From Bin87 sp965203855 (GTDB lineage: Bacteria > Chloroflexota > Dehalococcoidia > Lucifugimonadales > UBA3495), in the NCBI GenBank assembly GCA_965203855.1, contig CBDBDN010000006.1:1-64000 (forward strand): a DNA stretch of 64,000 nucleotides, in the 5' to 3' direction. This document shows, one piece after another, positions 45,745 to 54,622 of the stretch. Positions within the stretch are counted from its first letter, which is position 1. Each line of letters starts with the position of its first letter. Under the pieces are notes generated by a model. That model saw only the letters and a program-made list of their open reading frames with translations, was not told the origin of the DNA and searched no databases. The translations under genes were made by a program, and so were the position numbers.

Positions 45745-46701
45745 ATGCGACAGTACGCGCTGAAGCGCATCGGCTTGATTATTCCCACCGTGCTGCTGGT
45801 GACCATCATCGTGTTCACGGTGATGCGGCTGCTGCCCGGCGACCCGGCGCTGGTCATTTTGAGCGACGGCGACGCCTCGTTCACGCAGGAGGAGCTGGAT
45901 GATCTGCGGGCGCAGCTCGGTACTGATCGCGACATCCACATCCAGTACCTGGAATGGGTTAGCGGTCTGGTGCAGGGCGACTTCGGCACCTCCATCTGGC
46001 GGTCGGGCCAGCCGGTTACCAAGCTGGTCGGGGAACGGATACCGCGCACGCTGGAGCTGGCGGTACTGGCAATCATTATCGCAGTAGTATTCGCCGTGCC
46101 GCTGGGTGTGATTTCCGCCATCAAACCGGACAGCATAGTTGACTACATCGCCCGCGTGATTACGCTGGTGGGTATATCCATACCGACGTTTTTCGCCGGG
46201 CTGCTGGTGGTGCTGGTGCTGTCCCGAGGCTTCGGCTGGCTGCCGCCGCTGGGCTTTGATGATATATGGGAGGATCCCTGGAACAATATCAAGCAGATGT
46301 TTCTGCCGGCGCTGGCGCTGGGGTTTTACGATATGGCGTTCATTGCCCGCGTAACCCGTTCCTCGATGATGGAAATTATCCGCGAGGACTATATGCGGAC
46401 GGCGCGGGCCAAAGGGCTGGCGGAGCGCATCGTGCTGGTGCGGCATGGGCTGAAAAACGCCGTGTTGCCCATCTTGACCATCTCCGGCTGGCAGTTCGGG
46501 CGGCTGTTCGGCGGCACGGTGATCATTGAAAGCATTTTCAAGGTGCCGGGCATCGGGACGCTGCTGATTGAAACCGTGTTCCAGCGCGATTTTCCTACCA
46601 TCCAGGCCATCATCATCGTCATCGCAGTGTCCATCGTCATCATCAACCTGCTGGTTGACCTGCTGTACGGACTGCTGGATCCGCGCATCCGGTACGCCTA
46701 G
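45745..46701 (+). CDS. ABC transporter permease, DppB/OppB type
   Basis: 318 aa with six membrane segments. N-terminal MRQYALKRIGLIIPTVLLVTIIVF and RLLPGDPA are the standard OppB opening. The EAA loop for ATPase docking reads YMRTARAKGLAERIVLVRHGLKNAVLP, and the C-terminal DLLYGLLDPRIRYA is the usual ending. It pairs with the next gene to form the membrane channel of the importer. The ATG is 142 bp after the lipoprotein stop. Confidence 0.93.
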   Translation: MRQYALKRIGLIIPTVLLVTIIVFTVMRLLPGDPALVILSDGDASFTQEELDDLRAQLGTDRDIHIQYLEWVSGLVQGDFGTSIWRSGQPVTKLVGERIPRTLELAVLAIIIAVVFAVPLGVISAIKPDSIVDYIARVITLVGISIPTFFAGLLVVLVLSRGFGWLPPLGFDDIWEDPWNNIKQMFLPALALGFYDMAFIARVTRSSMMEIIREDYMRTARAKGLAERIVLVRHGLKNAVLPILTISGWQFGRLFGGTVIIESIFKVPGIGTLLIETVFQRDFPTIQAIIIVIAVSIVIINLLVDLLYGLLDPRIRYA

Positions 46702-46744
46702 ATAGTCCCGCCGCTGCTTTCGCCTCGTGAGGAGCGTTGACAGA

Positions 46745-47677
46745 ATGACTACCACGAACACCGCCGCGCGCCCGCTGGATCGGGAAAGCGATGATCCGGT
46801 ATTGCAGGAAATGCGTCCCCGGCAGACCCGGACGCAAAAAGTAATCAGTTTTTGCCGCTCCAAGCCTTTGGGGGCGATAAGCGCCGCCATCATTGTGCTG
46901 ACCATTCTGGCGGCGGCGGTTTCCTGGGCCGCGCCGGGCATACTGCCCCATGACCCGCTGGATGTGCGCGCCCACCCGGATAAACGACTGCCGCCCAGCG
47001 GCAGCGCTTGGCTGGGCAGCGACCATCTGAACCGCGACCAGCTCAGCCGGATTATCGCCGGTTCGCAGATTTCCATTTATGTCGGCCTGCTCAGCGTGGG
47101 CATCGGCGTAACGCTGGGCGCGCTGATTGGCATTGTCAGCGCATATGTAGGCGGCGTAGTTGACTTGGCGATACAGCGCATCGTGGACGCGATGATGGCT
47201 TTTCCGCCAATTATCCTGGCGCTGGCGCTGGTTGCCGTGCTGGGCGGCTCCGCCAACAACGTCATTATCGCGCTGCTGGTCATTCTGCTGCCCGGCACGA
47301 TCCGGGTGATACGGTCGCAGGTGTTGAGCATCAAAGAGCTGGACTATACGCTGGCGGCGACGGCCATCGGCGCCGGTTCCATACGCATAATGCTGCGGCA
47401 CATCCTGCCCAATGTAGTCGCCAGCTACATTGTGCTGGGGACGATAACGCTGGGATTTGCCATCATCATTGAGGCGTCGCTGTCGTTCCTGGGCGTGGGC
47501 GTACCGCCGGATGTGCCGACTTGGGGCGGGATGCTGACGCGCGGCGTGGAGGACATTCGTGAAGCGTGGTGGCTGGCGGTGTTCCCCGGAGTTGCCATAT
47601 CGGTGGTGGTGTTCGCCATCAACTTCCTGGGGGATGCGCTGCGGGACACGCTGGATCCGCGGCTGCGGGGGCGGTAG
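46745..47677 (+). CDS. ABC transporter permease, DppC/OppC type
   Basis: 310 aa from ATG 46745. The N-terminal cytoplasmic segment precedes the first helix SAAIIVLTILAAAVSWAAP, followed by HPDKRLPPSGSAWLGSDHLNRDQLSRII, the DppC hallmark GTD-xGRD-like loop (here GSDHLNRD). The EAA loop is YTLAATAIGAGSIRIMLRHILPN, and the protein ends FLGDALRDTLDPRLRGR. Partner of the DppB-type permease. No DppD/DppF ATPase genes follow, so the ATPases must be encoded elsewhere. Confidence 0.93.
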   Translation: MTTTNTAARPLDRESDDPVLQEMRPRQTRTQKVISFCRSKPLGAISAAIIVLTILAAAVSWAAPGILPHDPLDVRAHPDKRLPPSGSAWLGSDHLNRDQLSRIIAGSQISIYVGLLSVGIGVTLGALIGIVSAYVGGVVDLAIQRIVDAMMAFPPIILALALVAVLGGSANNVIIALLVILLPGTIRVIRSQVLSIKELDYTLAATAIGAGSIRIMLRHILPNVVASYIVLGTITLGFAIIIEASLSFLGVGVPPDVPTWGGMLTRGVEDIREAWWLAVFPGVAISVVVFAINFLGDALRDTLDPRLRGR

Positions 47678-47720
47678 GTTCCGATACCGTCGTTGGATTG
47701 CCCGGCCCCGGATGCGATTT

Positions 47721-48032
47721 ATGCCCATCTACGAATACCGCTGCCGTTCTTGCCGCCTGGTGAGCAGCCTCTTTTTCAAGATGGCCGCCGCTGCGTCATC
47801 CGAAGCGCGCTGCGCGCACTGCGGGGATGCCGGCGTGGAGCGGATAATGTCAGCGTTTGCGCGGGGGCGCACTGAGGGCGATCAGCTGCGGGATTTGGAT
47901 CCGCGCTATTACCGGATGGTTGACAGTGCGCTGGGCAAGGCGCCGGCGGCGTCCAACCCGGACCATTATCTGCGGCAGATGGCGCCCTTTTCCGCCGCCG
48001 AAAAATCCGGCGATCCGTACTTTAAGGAATAG
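47721..48032 (+). CDS. FmdB-type zinc-ribbon protein
   Basis: 103 aa. MPIYEYRCRSC opens the protein, and Cys8, Cys11, Cys31 and Cys34 (CRSC and CAHC) form the zinc ribbon of the FmdB family. The C-terminal part ends with SAAEKSGDPYFKE. Family members are putative regulators named after the formamidase operon and their exact role is unresolved. It follows the permease gene by 43 bp. Confidence 0.85.
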   Translation: MPIYEYRCRSCRLVSSLFFKMAAAASSEARCAHCGDAGVERIMSAFARGRTEGDQLRDLDPRYYRMVDSALGKAPAASNPDHYLRQMAPFSAAEKSGDPYFKE

Positions 48033-48149
48033 GCCGGCCGGCGGCGGCATTAATGCCCGATGCACGGAACAGCGAATACCGGGCAGTTCTCTCAATATGC
48101 CCGCAATATGCCCGGCAACTAGCTCAATACGCCCGGAGGTTGAATCGCA

Positions 48150-48587
48150 ATGACTGCTGATACAATCCTGTTTCCGTCGTTGGAGTGGTTTGAGACGCTG
48201 CGCCAACTGGTGAATGACGATCCCGGCTATCGTCAGCTGGGGACGGTGGATGCCAGTATGGGCGTCAAGGCGGGCGATGGCGTCTTTATCGTGGATTTTG
48301 AGGCGTTTGAGTGCCGGGCGGTGCGCGCCGGCACGGAGTACGACCTGATTAATGTTGACTTTTTTCTGGAAATGTCGGCGGACGTCTGGCGTGCGATGCT
48401 GGACAACATTCGGGAGAACGGCGGTGCCGGCGCCGGCCAGACTCTGGTCAGTCTGGATATGCTGCACGAGATTTCCAACAATGCTACGGGAGACCAGCTG
48501 CGCGCCGACCTGTTCTTTCGGTACAACCAGAGCTTGCAGCACTTTTTTGACAAGTCCGCCGGGCTGAATACGGTGTACGCCGACTGA
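48150..48587 (+). CDS. SCP2 sterol-binding-like domain protein
   Basis: 145 aa. Lipid-carrier-like strands are VDASMGVKAGDGVFIVDFEAFECRAVRAG (34-62, in pieces), followed by VDFFLEMSADVWRAMLDNIRE (about 70-90) and SAGLNTVYAD at the end, resembling the SCP2 domain found as a C-terminal part of alkyl-sulfatases and as a stand-alone lipid-binding protein. GGAGG lies before the ATG. The fold assignment is from pattern only. The next gene is an EstB-like serine hydrolase, so a shared lipid or ester substrate is possible. Confidence 0.6.
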   Translation: MTADTILFPSLEWFETLRQLVNDDPGYRQLGTVDASMGVKAGDGVFIVDFEAFECRAVRAGTEYDLINVDFFLEMSADVWRAMLDNIRENGGAGAGQTLVSLDMLHEISNNATGDQLRADLFFRYNQSLQHFFDKSAGLNTVYAD

Positions 48588-48621
48588 ACCCGCCGCCGCC
48601 GGAATAACCAGAGGATCACGA

Positions 48622-49785
48622 ATGACTGCTACTGCTATCGCCCCTGCCGCCGCTACCAGCGCCGCTACTGCCATTGCCGGGCTTGATGAATCCGCACTCT
48701 CTGATGCCGGGATGAATTTGGCGGCGGCGCGGGAACTGGAAACGCTGTTCCATCGGCAGATTGCCGAAGGGCTGCATCCGGGGGCCGGGCTGGCCGTCTA
48801 TCGGCAGGGGCGGCTGGCGGTTGACCTGTGGGGCGGGCTGGCGGATGACGCCGGCGGCGTTCCGGTGAACGGCGATACGATGTTCATACTTTACTCGTCA
48901 ACCAAGCCGCTGGCCGCCGTGTGCTTGCATATCCTGTGGGAACGGGGCCGGCTGGACTGGGACGACAAGGTTGCGGATTACTGGCCGGGCTTTGCGAAAC
49001 ACGGCAAAGACGCCGTTACCATCCGGCATATCCTGACGCACCGGGGCGGTTTCCCGGAGACGCCGCCGGAGCTGTCGTGGGACCGCTGGCAGGATTGGGA
49101 TTATGTAGTGGAGTGTATGGAGAACATCATTCCCGACTACCCGGCAGGGCAGCTGATGGCGTACCATCCGCGCAATTTTGGCTGGGTCATCGGGGAGCTG
49201 GTGCGGCGCATTGACGGACGGCATATCGGCGTATTCCTGCGGGAGGAAATTCTGGATCCGCTGGGATTGGATGACGGCTATGTGGGCTTGCCGCCGGAAC
49301 TGGAGCCGCGGGTTTCCCGCATCCATGCAATGGAGGATTGCGACCGGCCGGGGATGATCCGTCCTTACAATCGGCCAGAAGTGCATCAGGCGGTGCATCC
49401 GGCCGGCGGCGGCATTTTTACGGCTCGCGCATTGGCCCGGTTCTACGCGATGCTGGGCAACGGCGGCGAACTGGACGGCGTGCGTATCCTCAAAGCGGAA
49501 ACCGTGGCCGAAGGCACTCGGCTGCAAACGGAAGCTAACGATTTTTCGCTGGGCCTGAAAATGCGCCGCTCGCTGGGGCTGGTGCTGGACGACAGCCGGA
49601 TGGGGGCGAGCATTGACCGCGGCGCCGGCACTTTCGGGCATGGCGGAGCGGGCACTTCGGTGGGTTGGGCCGACCCGGCGCTGGGGCTGGCGGTGGCCTA
49701 TATTACCAACGGGTTCCGGGCCAGCGCTACGAATAACCCCAGGCTGTCGGCTATGTCGCGGGCGGTGCGCGCCGCCTGCCAGTAA
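48622..49785 (+). CDS. Serine hydrolase of the beta-lactamase/EstB family
   Basis: 387 aa. The SxxK nucleophile is SSTK (92-95), the second motif is the YHPRN loop (YxN-like, near 175), and FGHGGAGTS near residue 340 fits the HGG/KTG-equivalent. LTHRGGFPETPPEL (about 140-155) is characteristic of class C beta-lactamase-related esterases such as EstB. There is no signal peptide, so it is likely cytoplasmic. It may hydrolyse esters or small amides. It starts with GAGG upstream. Confidence 0.9.
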   Translation: MTATAIAPAAATSAATAIAGLDESALSDAGMNLAAARELETLFHRQIAEGLHPGAGLAVYRQGRLAVDLWGGLADDAGGVPVNGDTMFILYSSTKPLAAVCLHILWERGRLDWDDKVADYWPGFAKHGKDAVTIRHILTHRGGFPETPPELSWDRWQDWDYVVECMENIIPDYPAGQLMAYHPRNFGWVIGELVRRIDGRHIGVFLREEILDPLGLDDGYVGLPPELEPRVSRIHAMEDCDRPGMIRPYNRPEVHQAVHPAGGGIFTARALARFYAMLGNGGELDGVRILKAETVAEGTRLQTEANDFSLGLKMRRSLGLVLDDSRMGASIDRGAGTFGHGGAGTSVGWADPALGLAVAYITNGFRASATNNPRLSAMSRAVRAACQ

Positions 49786-49950
49786 CGCCGGATGGCCCCC
49801 CGCGCTGCCTTATGACGATGGCCGGATGGCGCACGGCGGCGGCATTGCCGGCAACCGGCATCTTGCTGCTGCTAACGCTGCTGATGGCAGACTGGCCCCA
49901 AAACCCAATGCCAGTTGATGTTGAGAATACCCGATTTGGAGATGTATTGA

Positions 49951-50373
49951 ATGCCTGACGACCATAACACTGCCAGCAGCGCGCTGGTTCCCGGCCTGAC
50001 CGGCCGCTGCGACCTGCTGGTTTCCGAACAAAATATGGCCCCCCACATTGCCAAATTAAGTACGCCGTCAATGATACGCGCAATGGAGCAGGCATCGCAG
50101 CTGGCGGTGCTGCCCCATCTGCCGCCGGAGCAGTCCACTGTCGGCTTTGAGGTGAATATCCGCCATGTCGCCGGCGCCGACATTGGCACGACGGTTACTG
50201 CCGTAGCAGAGCTGGAACGCGTGGATGGACGCTGGCTGTATTTCAAGGTAGAGGCGAAAGAGGGCGACCGCACCATCGGCGTCGGAACGCACCGCCGCGC
50301 CATCATCACCCTGCCGCCGGACGCGCCCACCCGGGGCGGCGGCGACAACGGCCATCCCCTCCCGGCGCCCTAA
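49951..50373 (+). CDS. Hotdog-fold thioesterase, FlK-like
   Basis: 140 aa. LTGRCDLLVSEQNMAPHIAKL, then STPSMIRAMEQASQLAV is the typical start of the fluoroacetyl-CoA-thioesterase-like (FlK/DUF4442-like) hotdog group, and GVGTHRRAII (about 111-120) is the conserved active-site strand with His. It should cleave acyl-CoA thioesters. It ends about 20 nt before a terminator-like hairpin that separates it from the convergent NHL gene. Confidence 0.78.
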   Translation: MPDDHNTASSALVPGLTGRCDLLVSEQNMAPHIAKLSTPSMIRAMEQASQLAVLPHLPPEQSTVGFEVNIRHVAGADIGTTVTAVAELERVDGRWLYFKVEAKEGDRTIGVGTHRRAIITLPPDAPTRGGGDNGHPLPAP

Positions 50374-50394
50374 CAGAGATCGGTCAAAAAGATG

Positions 50395-50421
50395 CCGGGA
50401 CGGATTTACAATCCGTCCCGG
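50395..50421. terminator. Terminator-like hairpin between convergent genes
   Basis: CCGGGACGGATT and AATCCGTCCCGG form a perfect 12-bp stem with a 3-nt loop between convergent genes ending at 50373 and 50460. It could serve both strands, though there is no T tract on either side. Confidence 0.6.
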
Positions 50422-50459
50422 CCGCCCCGGCGCTGGCTTGAAAAGGCCGGCAGTATGGA

Positions 50460-51488
50460 CTACAGGTTGAACTGCGGGTCCAAAAAGTTGTTGTCCTTTT
50501 CGTAAATCTGGAGGCGGGAGCGCAATGTGTCGCACACCACCAGCCGGTTGTTGGCTCGGTCGAAAGTGCAGCCCATCGGCATCCGGAAAGTGCGCTGCTG
50601 CTGCTCCAGGTCAGGAACGCGCCGCCGCGCCTTCACCATATCCGGGTTGGCGTCCAGCGACAGGTTGCCCCACTGCGAAACTTCCACCGCGTCGCCTTCC
50701 AGGTAGGCTAGTGGGCGCGTCTCCGCATCGTAAATCACGATGCGCTCGTTCTCCCAGTCGGCCACATAGACATCGCCTTCGTTGTCAATGTCAACATCCA
50801 GCGGATGGCTCAGCTCGCCGGAGCCGGAGCCTTTGCTGCCGAAAGTAGCCAGATGCGTCCCGCCGGCCGTGTACTTCTGCACCCGGTGGTTGCCCCAGTC
50901 GGCAACATAGATGTCGCCGGCGGCGTCAAGGCTGATGCCGGAGGGCATTTCCAGATCGGCAGGGCCGCTGCCCTTGCTGCCGAAACCGCCCAGATAGTCG
51001 CCGTCCTTGCTGAACTTCTGCACGCGGCTGGTGCGGGATGATACCACCCACAAGTTGTCGTCGGCGTCAAAAGCAAGGCCGGCGGCGCCATTGAGCTGGC
51101 CTTCGCCGTCGCCGCTTTCGCCCCACTGCTTTTGCAGGTTGCCTTCAGCGTCAAAGACGGATACCTGGTTTTTCCATTCGTCCGAGGCATAGACATTGCC
51201 GGCGGAGTCGGCAGCGATGCCGGTCAGCCAGGTGAACAGGCTGCCGGAGCCGGCCTGATAGGCGATGCCTTCGCGGCCGAATTCGCCGATGTACTCCTGG
51301 TCAACGGTAAGTTTGGTGATGCGGGCGCTGGGGTTCTGCTCGCCGGAGCGGTTGGCGACATACAGCACGCCGTCGGGCCGTGCGGCCACGCCAACAGGCT
51401 GGCTGAACCCCATTCCCACTTGAGCATTGCGGCCGATGTTGTGGCTGTACAGCCACGCCCGCCCGCTTGCTACGGTATTCAAGGCCAT
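50460..51488 (-). CDS. NHL-repeat beta-propeller protein
   Basis: 342 aa from ATG 51488 after GGAGG. At least five NHL units are visible, for example GFSQPVGVAARPDGVLYVANR, GAAGLAFDADDNLWVVSS, MPSGISLDAAGDIYVADWGNHRVQKY and HPLDVDIDNEGDVYVADWENERI, giving a six-bladed propeller. It starts MALNTVASGRAWLYSHNIGRN and has no signal peptide, so it is cytoplasmic or exported by an unusual route. Its neighbours DUF1501 and DUF1800 form the same operon, where the propeller may act as an assembly or binding partner. Confidence 0.85.
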   Translation of the reverse strand: MALNTVASGRAWLYSHNIGRNAQVGMGFSQPVGVAARPDGVLYVANRSGEQNPSARITKLTVDQEYIGEFGREGIAYQAGSGSLFTWLTGIAADSAGNVYASDEWKNQVSVFDAEGNLQKQWGESGDGEGQLNGAAGLAFDADDNLWVVSSRTSRVQKFSKDGDYLGGFGSKGSGPADLEMPSGISLDAAGDIYVADWGNHRVQKYTAGGTHLATFGSKGSGSGELSHPLDVDIDNEGDVYVADWENERIVIYDAETRPLAYLEGDAVEVSQWGNLSLDANPDMVKARRRVPDLEQQQRTFRMPMGCTFDRANNRLVVCDTLRSRLQIYEKDNNFLDPQFNL

Positions 51489-51584
51489 TTTGATCCTCCG
51501 TGAAAAACCGTGGGACAGCGCGGCGGCGCATCGCAGCATCGTGGTTCGATGCGCCGCCGCGTTTGGATTGACGGGCTTGCCCGC

Positions 51585-52724
51585 TTACTTCCGGATGAAG
51601 TCCAGCTTGGGGAACGCGCCGTTGACAATGGGGTTGGCGTCCATGCCCAGCCAGTCCTCCACGATGGTGGAGTAGGCGCCCCGGAAGTCGTAGTTGGGCA
51701 CCAGGTCGCCCTGTTCCAGATCCTCGGCCTTGCGGGACGGGTAATCGCCGTAGAAGCCGCCCTTGACCGAATCGCCGATGACGAAAGCAGCGCCGGCGGC
51801 GCCGTGGTCGGTGCCGGAGCCGTTGTCGCGGACGCGGCGCCCGAACTCGGAGAACAGGTACATTACGATGTTCTCGCCGGTGTTGTGCTCCTTCATGTCC
51901 TGGAAAAAGGCGCTGATGCCCTCGGAAACTTCCTTCCACAGCACCGGATGCGCCGCCGCCTCGCCGGCGTGCGTGTCAAAGCTGCCGTGCTGCGTGTAGA
52001 AAATCTTGGTGCCCAGGTCGGCCATATAAACCTGCGCGATGTCCCGCAGATGCTGGGCGATGGGGCTGTTGGGATACTCCACATTGCTGGAGTACCGTTC
52101 CGGGGCCACCTTCACGATGTCGGCGCCGACCATGGCGTCGGTGCCGGTGGAGCGCAGGTAGTCGTTGACGAAGCTGCCGCCGACAGTGGGGGCATACATC
52201 TTGGAGAACAGATCCAGCGCCTTGGCGCGCTGGTCGGTGTCGCTGATGCCGGTAAGCAGGCCGTAAGTGCCGAGATCGGCGATGGCGGCAACCGGGACGC
52301 CGGGAACGGCCAAGGCCCGCGGCAGGCCATGCCCGAAGTTGATGGCCGTCAGCACATTCTCTTTGTTGGGATCCATCTCGCGCGCAACGCGGCCGGCCCA
52401 ACCCTCGGTGCCAACCTTGTCCGGCTCGCAGGTATGCCAGATGTCCATGCTGCGGAAGTGCGAGCGCGGGCTGTCGGCGTAGCCGATGCCGTGAATGACG
52501 GCCATCTTGCCCTCGTCAAAAACTTCCTTCAGCGGCCCCATCGTCGGCATAAAGCCGAGCTCGTCATTGACCGGAATGATGTCCTCCCGCTCGTAGCGGA
52601 TGGTGGGCCGGTTGTCGTAGTACAACGCGTCGTTGTAGGGAATGACCGTGTTGAAGTAGTCGTTGCCGCCGGTGAGCTGCAAGACCACAATGACCGGGTC
52701 TTTCTTGGTGGAGGTCATTTTCAT
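51585..52724 (-). CDS. DUF1501 family protein
   Basis: 379 aa. LQLTGGNDYFNTVIPYNDALYY (residues 15-36, in pieces), the metal-site-like SPRSHFRSMDIWHTCEP, and FSEFGRRVRDNGSGTDHG are the hallmarks of DUF1501, an alkaline-phosphatase/sulfatase-superfamily-related family. Most DUF1501 proteins carry a Tat signal, and this one does not. AAGGAGCA precedes the ATG. Its gene sits between DUF1800 and the NHL protein, the usual DUF1800-DUF1501 pairing. The molecular function is unproven. Confidence 0.9.
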   Translation of the reverse strand: MKMTSTKKDPVIVVLQLTGGNDYFNTVIPYNDALYYDNRPTIRYEREDIIPVNDELGFMPTMGPLKEVFDEGKMAVIHGIGYADSPRSHFRSMDIWHTCEPDKVGTEGWAGRVAREMDPNKENVLTAINFGHGLPRALAVPGVPVAAIADLGTYGLLTGISDTDQRAKALDLFSKMYAPTVGGSFVNDYLRSTGTDAMVGADIVKVAPERYSSNVEYPNSPIAQHLRDIAQVYMADLGTKIFYTQHGSFDTHAGEAAAHPVLWKEVSEGISAFFQDMKEHNTGENIVMYLFSEFGRRVRDNGSGTDHGAAGAAFVIGDSVKGGFYGDYPSRKAEDLEQGDLVPNYDFRGAYSTIVEDWLGMDANPIVNGAFPKLDFIRK

Positions 52725-52837
52725 TGCTCCTTGTGAGGTGCGTTGAACGGATTCGGAAAGGGCAAAGTCGGCGGCGCGGCGCGTTGTCGGTCAGCCGTGG
52801 CTGGCGTCCGGCAGTCTCCGCGCCGCCGTTCCGCCGT

Positions 52838-54238
52838 TTAGCCGAACTGGTACTCGGTGGTGGCGCTGATAAGAGCCATCGTCTCGCCGATGCGGGTCGC
52901 GGCGGCGGGGCGGTTGCCCCAGTCCATATTCCCGCCGTTGCGGACGTGCTCGGCCAGCTGGCCGCGCGTTTCCTCGCTCAAATCCAGGAAACCCATGTAG
53001 TCGGTGCAGGCGTCCAGCAGATGGTCGGCGGTTTCTACGCCCTCTTCCTGCATCCGGGTGATGATGTCCTGCATACCCGGCAGGTCCGGGTTGGACACCC
53101 GGTCGGCGACAAAGTTGATGCGGGCCAGCAGAGCGCCGGAGTTGATCCACTCCAGCCCGGTGTGCCAGCCTTCCACCGAGGGTGGGTCTAGGATAGACTG
53201 CCCCATATAAGTGGGTTCCTTGCCGATGTTCAGCACGCCGGGGTCGGGGTTCTCAAAGAGGCCCACCATGCGGAGCGTGCCGGCAACCACTTCCGCCGGG
53301 CTCTTGATCTTCTGGAAGCGGGCGTCCTTGAACCACTGCGACAGGAACATATGGCGCAGGACGGCTTTCATCTCAAAGCCGGAGTCCTCAAAGACCTGGC
53401 ACATTTCGTCCAGCGCATCCTCATCCCGCGCCGGCTCAATCGTCCAGGCCGGCACCTGCGGCTCGTCGGCCACAAAGAAGTTGTAGAGGTGGCGGCAGAT
53501 AAACCGGGAAGTGGCCGGCTGCTTCAGGATGATGTCGATGATGTCCTCGCCGTTGAAGTTGCCGGTTTCGCCGAGGAAAGTCTTTTCCCCGAAGTCATGG
53601 TCTTCTTCCCGGTAGGCGAACTTCCAGGGGTAGCGGCCATACGGCGCGCGGGGCAGCTTGGCCTGGATCGTCCAGCCCGTGAAAGCGCGCGAGCACTCGC
53701 GGACATCAACTTCGGTGTAGTTGGACACGCCCAGGGAGAACAGCTCCAGCAGTTCCCGGCCCCAGTTCTCGTTGACCGCGTCGCGATGGTTCTCGTTGTT
53801 GTCCAGCCAGAAAATCATGGCCGGGTTCTTGGACAGCTCAACCAGCATCTCCCGGTAGTTGCCCATCCCGTATTCCCGGAGCATATCAATCTGCTCCAAC
53901 AGCTGGTCGCAGTTGTCCACCTTGGAGTTGCCGGTGGCAAACACATGGTGCCAGAACAGCGACATCTTCTCTTCCAGCGGGCGGTCGCTGGAAACCATGT
54001 TGTACATCCAGTTGGCCTGGCCGGAAAAAGGAACGCCGCCGGGCAGCAGGAAGCTGGGGTGATAGCGCAGCAGCAGCGCCATCTTGCCGCCTTCCCGATC
54101 CGCGGGCGGGTTGAGCAGTTCTTCTACGGTGGCTTCGTAGCCCTGGGCGACGCAGCGCTCCAGCTCGGCGCGGTTGGCGCCAAACCCGGCCCGCCGCATC
54201 AGATGGGCCATCAATGCCAGGTCGTCTCGGTATGACAT
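52838..54238 (-). CDS. DUF1800 family protein
   Basis: 466 aa. The signature opening LMRRAGFGANRAELE (14-28) and the middle KMSLFWHHVFATG and NENWGRELLELFSLGVSNYTEVDVRECSRAFTGW identify DUF1800. The C-terminal DPPSVEGWHTGLEWIN (near 360) is also typical. No signal peptide or Tat motif is present. It is the first gene of the operon, behind a consensus promoter with a palindrome. DUF1800/DUF1501 pairs are widespread in marine bacteria with suspected cell-surface roles, but biochemistry is lacking. Confidence 0.92.
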   Translation of the reverse strand: MSYRDDLALMAHLMRRAGFGANRAELERCVAQGYEATVEELLNPPADREGGKMALLLRYHPSFLLPGGVPFSGQANWMYNMVSSDRPLEEKMSLFWHHVFATGNSKVDNCDQLLEQIDMLREYGMGNYREMLVELSKNPAMIFWLDNNENHRDAVNENWGRELLELFSLGVSNYTEVDVRECSRAFTGWTIQAKLPRAPYGRYPWKFAYREEDHDFGEKTFLGETGNFNGEDIIDIILKQPATSRFICRHLYNFFVADEPQVPAWTIEPARDEDALDEMCQVFEDSGFEMKAVLRHMFLSQWFKDARFQKIKSPAEVVAGTLRMVGLFENPDPGVLNIGKEPTYMGQSILDPPSVEGWHTGLEWINSGALLARINFVADRVSNPDLPGMQDIITRMQEEGVETADHLLDACTDYMGFLDLSEETRGQLAEHVRNGGNMDWGNRPAAATRIGETMALISATTEYQFG

Positions 54239-54320
54239 CCTGTGCCTCCTTCTTGCTACGATGGTTCACAATCACGCCGGGAATCACTGCCAACCCCCGG
54301 CCTGCCGACGATTTGCCCGC

Positions 54321-54350
54321 ATTCTAGTTGACAAGCCTACGCCTGTCAAC
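54321..54350 (-). promoter_or_regulatory. Promoter with overlapping palindrome upstream of the DUF1800 operon
   Basis: On the minus strand TTGACA (54349-54344), a 17-bp spacer and TAGAAT (54326-54321) form a near-consensus promoter. The same DNA carries the inverted repeat GTTGACA-N10-TGTCAAC (54327-54333 and 54344-54350). One arm is the -35 and the other sits in the spacer, so a bound regulator would block polymerase. The start lies near 54314, about 75 nt before the ATG. Confidence 0.7.
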
Positions 54351-54454
54351 CGCACAACGGGCGTTTCGCTCAAAATTGATAATCATTATAATCTGGTAAT
54401 CAACCGCAAGCAAGCCCGCCTGCCCCGGCGCGGATTCCATCTTTCACCGCCATT

Positions 54455-54500
54455 CCGCTTTTACCGTCATTCCGGCACAAGCCGGAATCCCCATCCCGTC
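54455..54500. repeat. Isolated CATTCCGGCACAAGCCGGAAT copy
   Basis: One palindromic copy (54469-54489) with a half-copy before it, in the gap between the divergent DUF1800 and DUF805 genes. The remaining gap holds the two promoters. An AT-rich patch with TTGATAATCATTATAATC is near 54376. Confidence 0.7.
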
Positions 54501-54543
54501 CATCCCCTTTATCTATGCCAATACCCCCTAGCAGAGCAGTTAA

Positions 54544-54572
54544 TTGCACAGCGCAGTCCGGTAGGGTAAAAT
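54544..54572 (+). promoter_or_regulatory. Promoter of the DUF805 gene: TTGCAC-N17-TAAAAT
   Basis: TTGCAC (54544-54549) and TAAAAT (54567-54572) lie 17 bp apart, with a predicted start near 54579, about 44 nt before ATG 54623. Confidence 0.65.
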
Positions 54573-54622
54573 CCGACATCCCATTGCCACCGCAAAACCG
54601 CCCCCCAACGAGGTATTGCCAG

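Noticed and set aside
54373..54400. Fur-box-like AT-rich patch
   Set aside because: The sequence is only partly palindromic against the Fur consensus and no iron-related gene is adjacent, so an iron regulon site is not supported.
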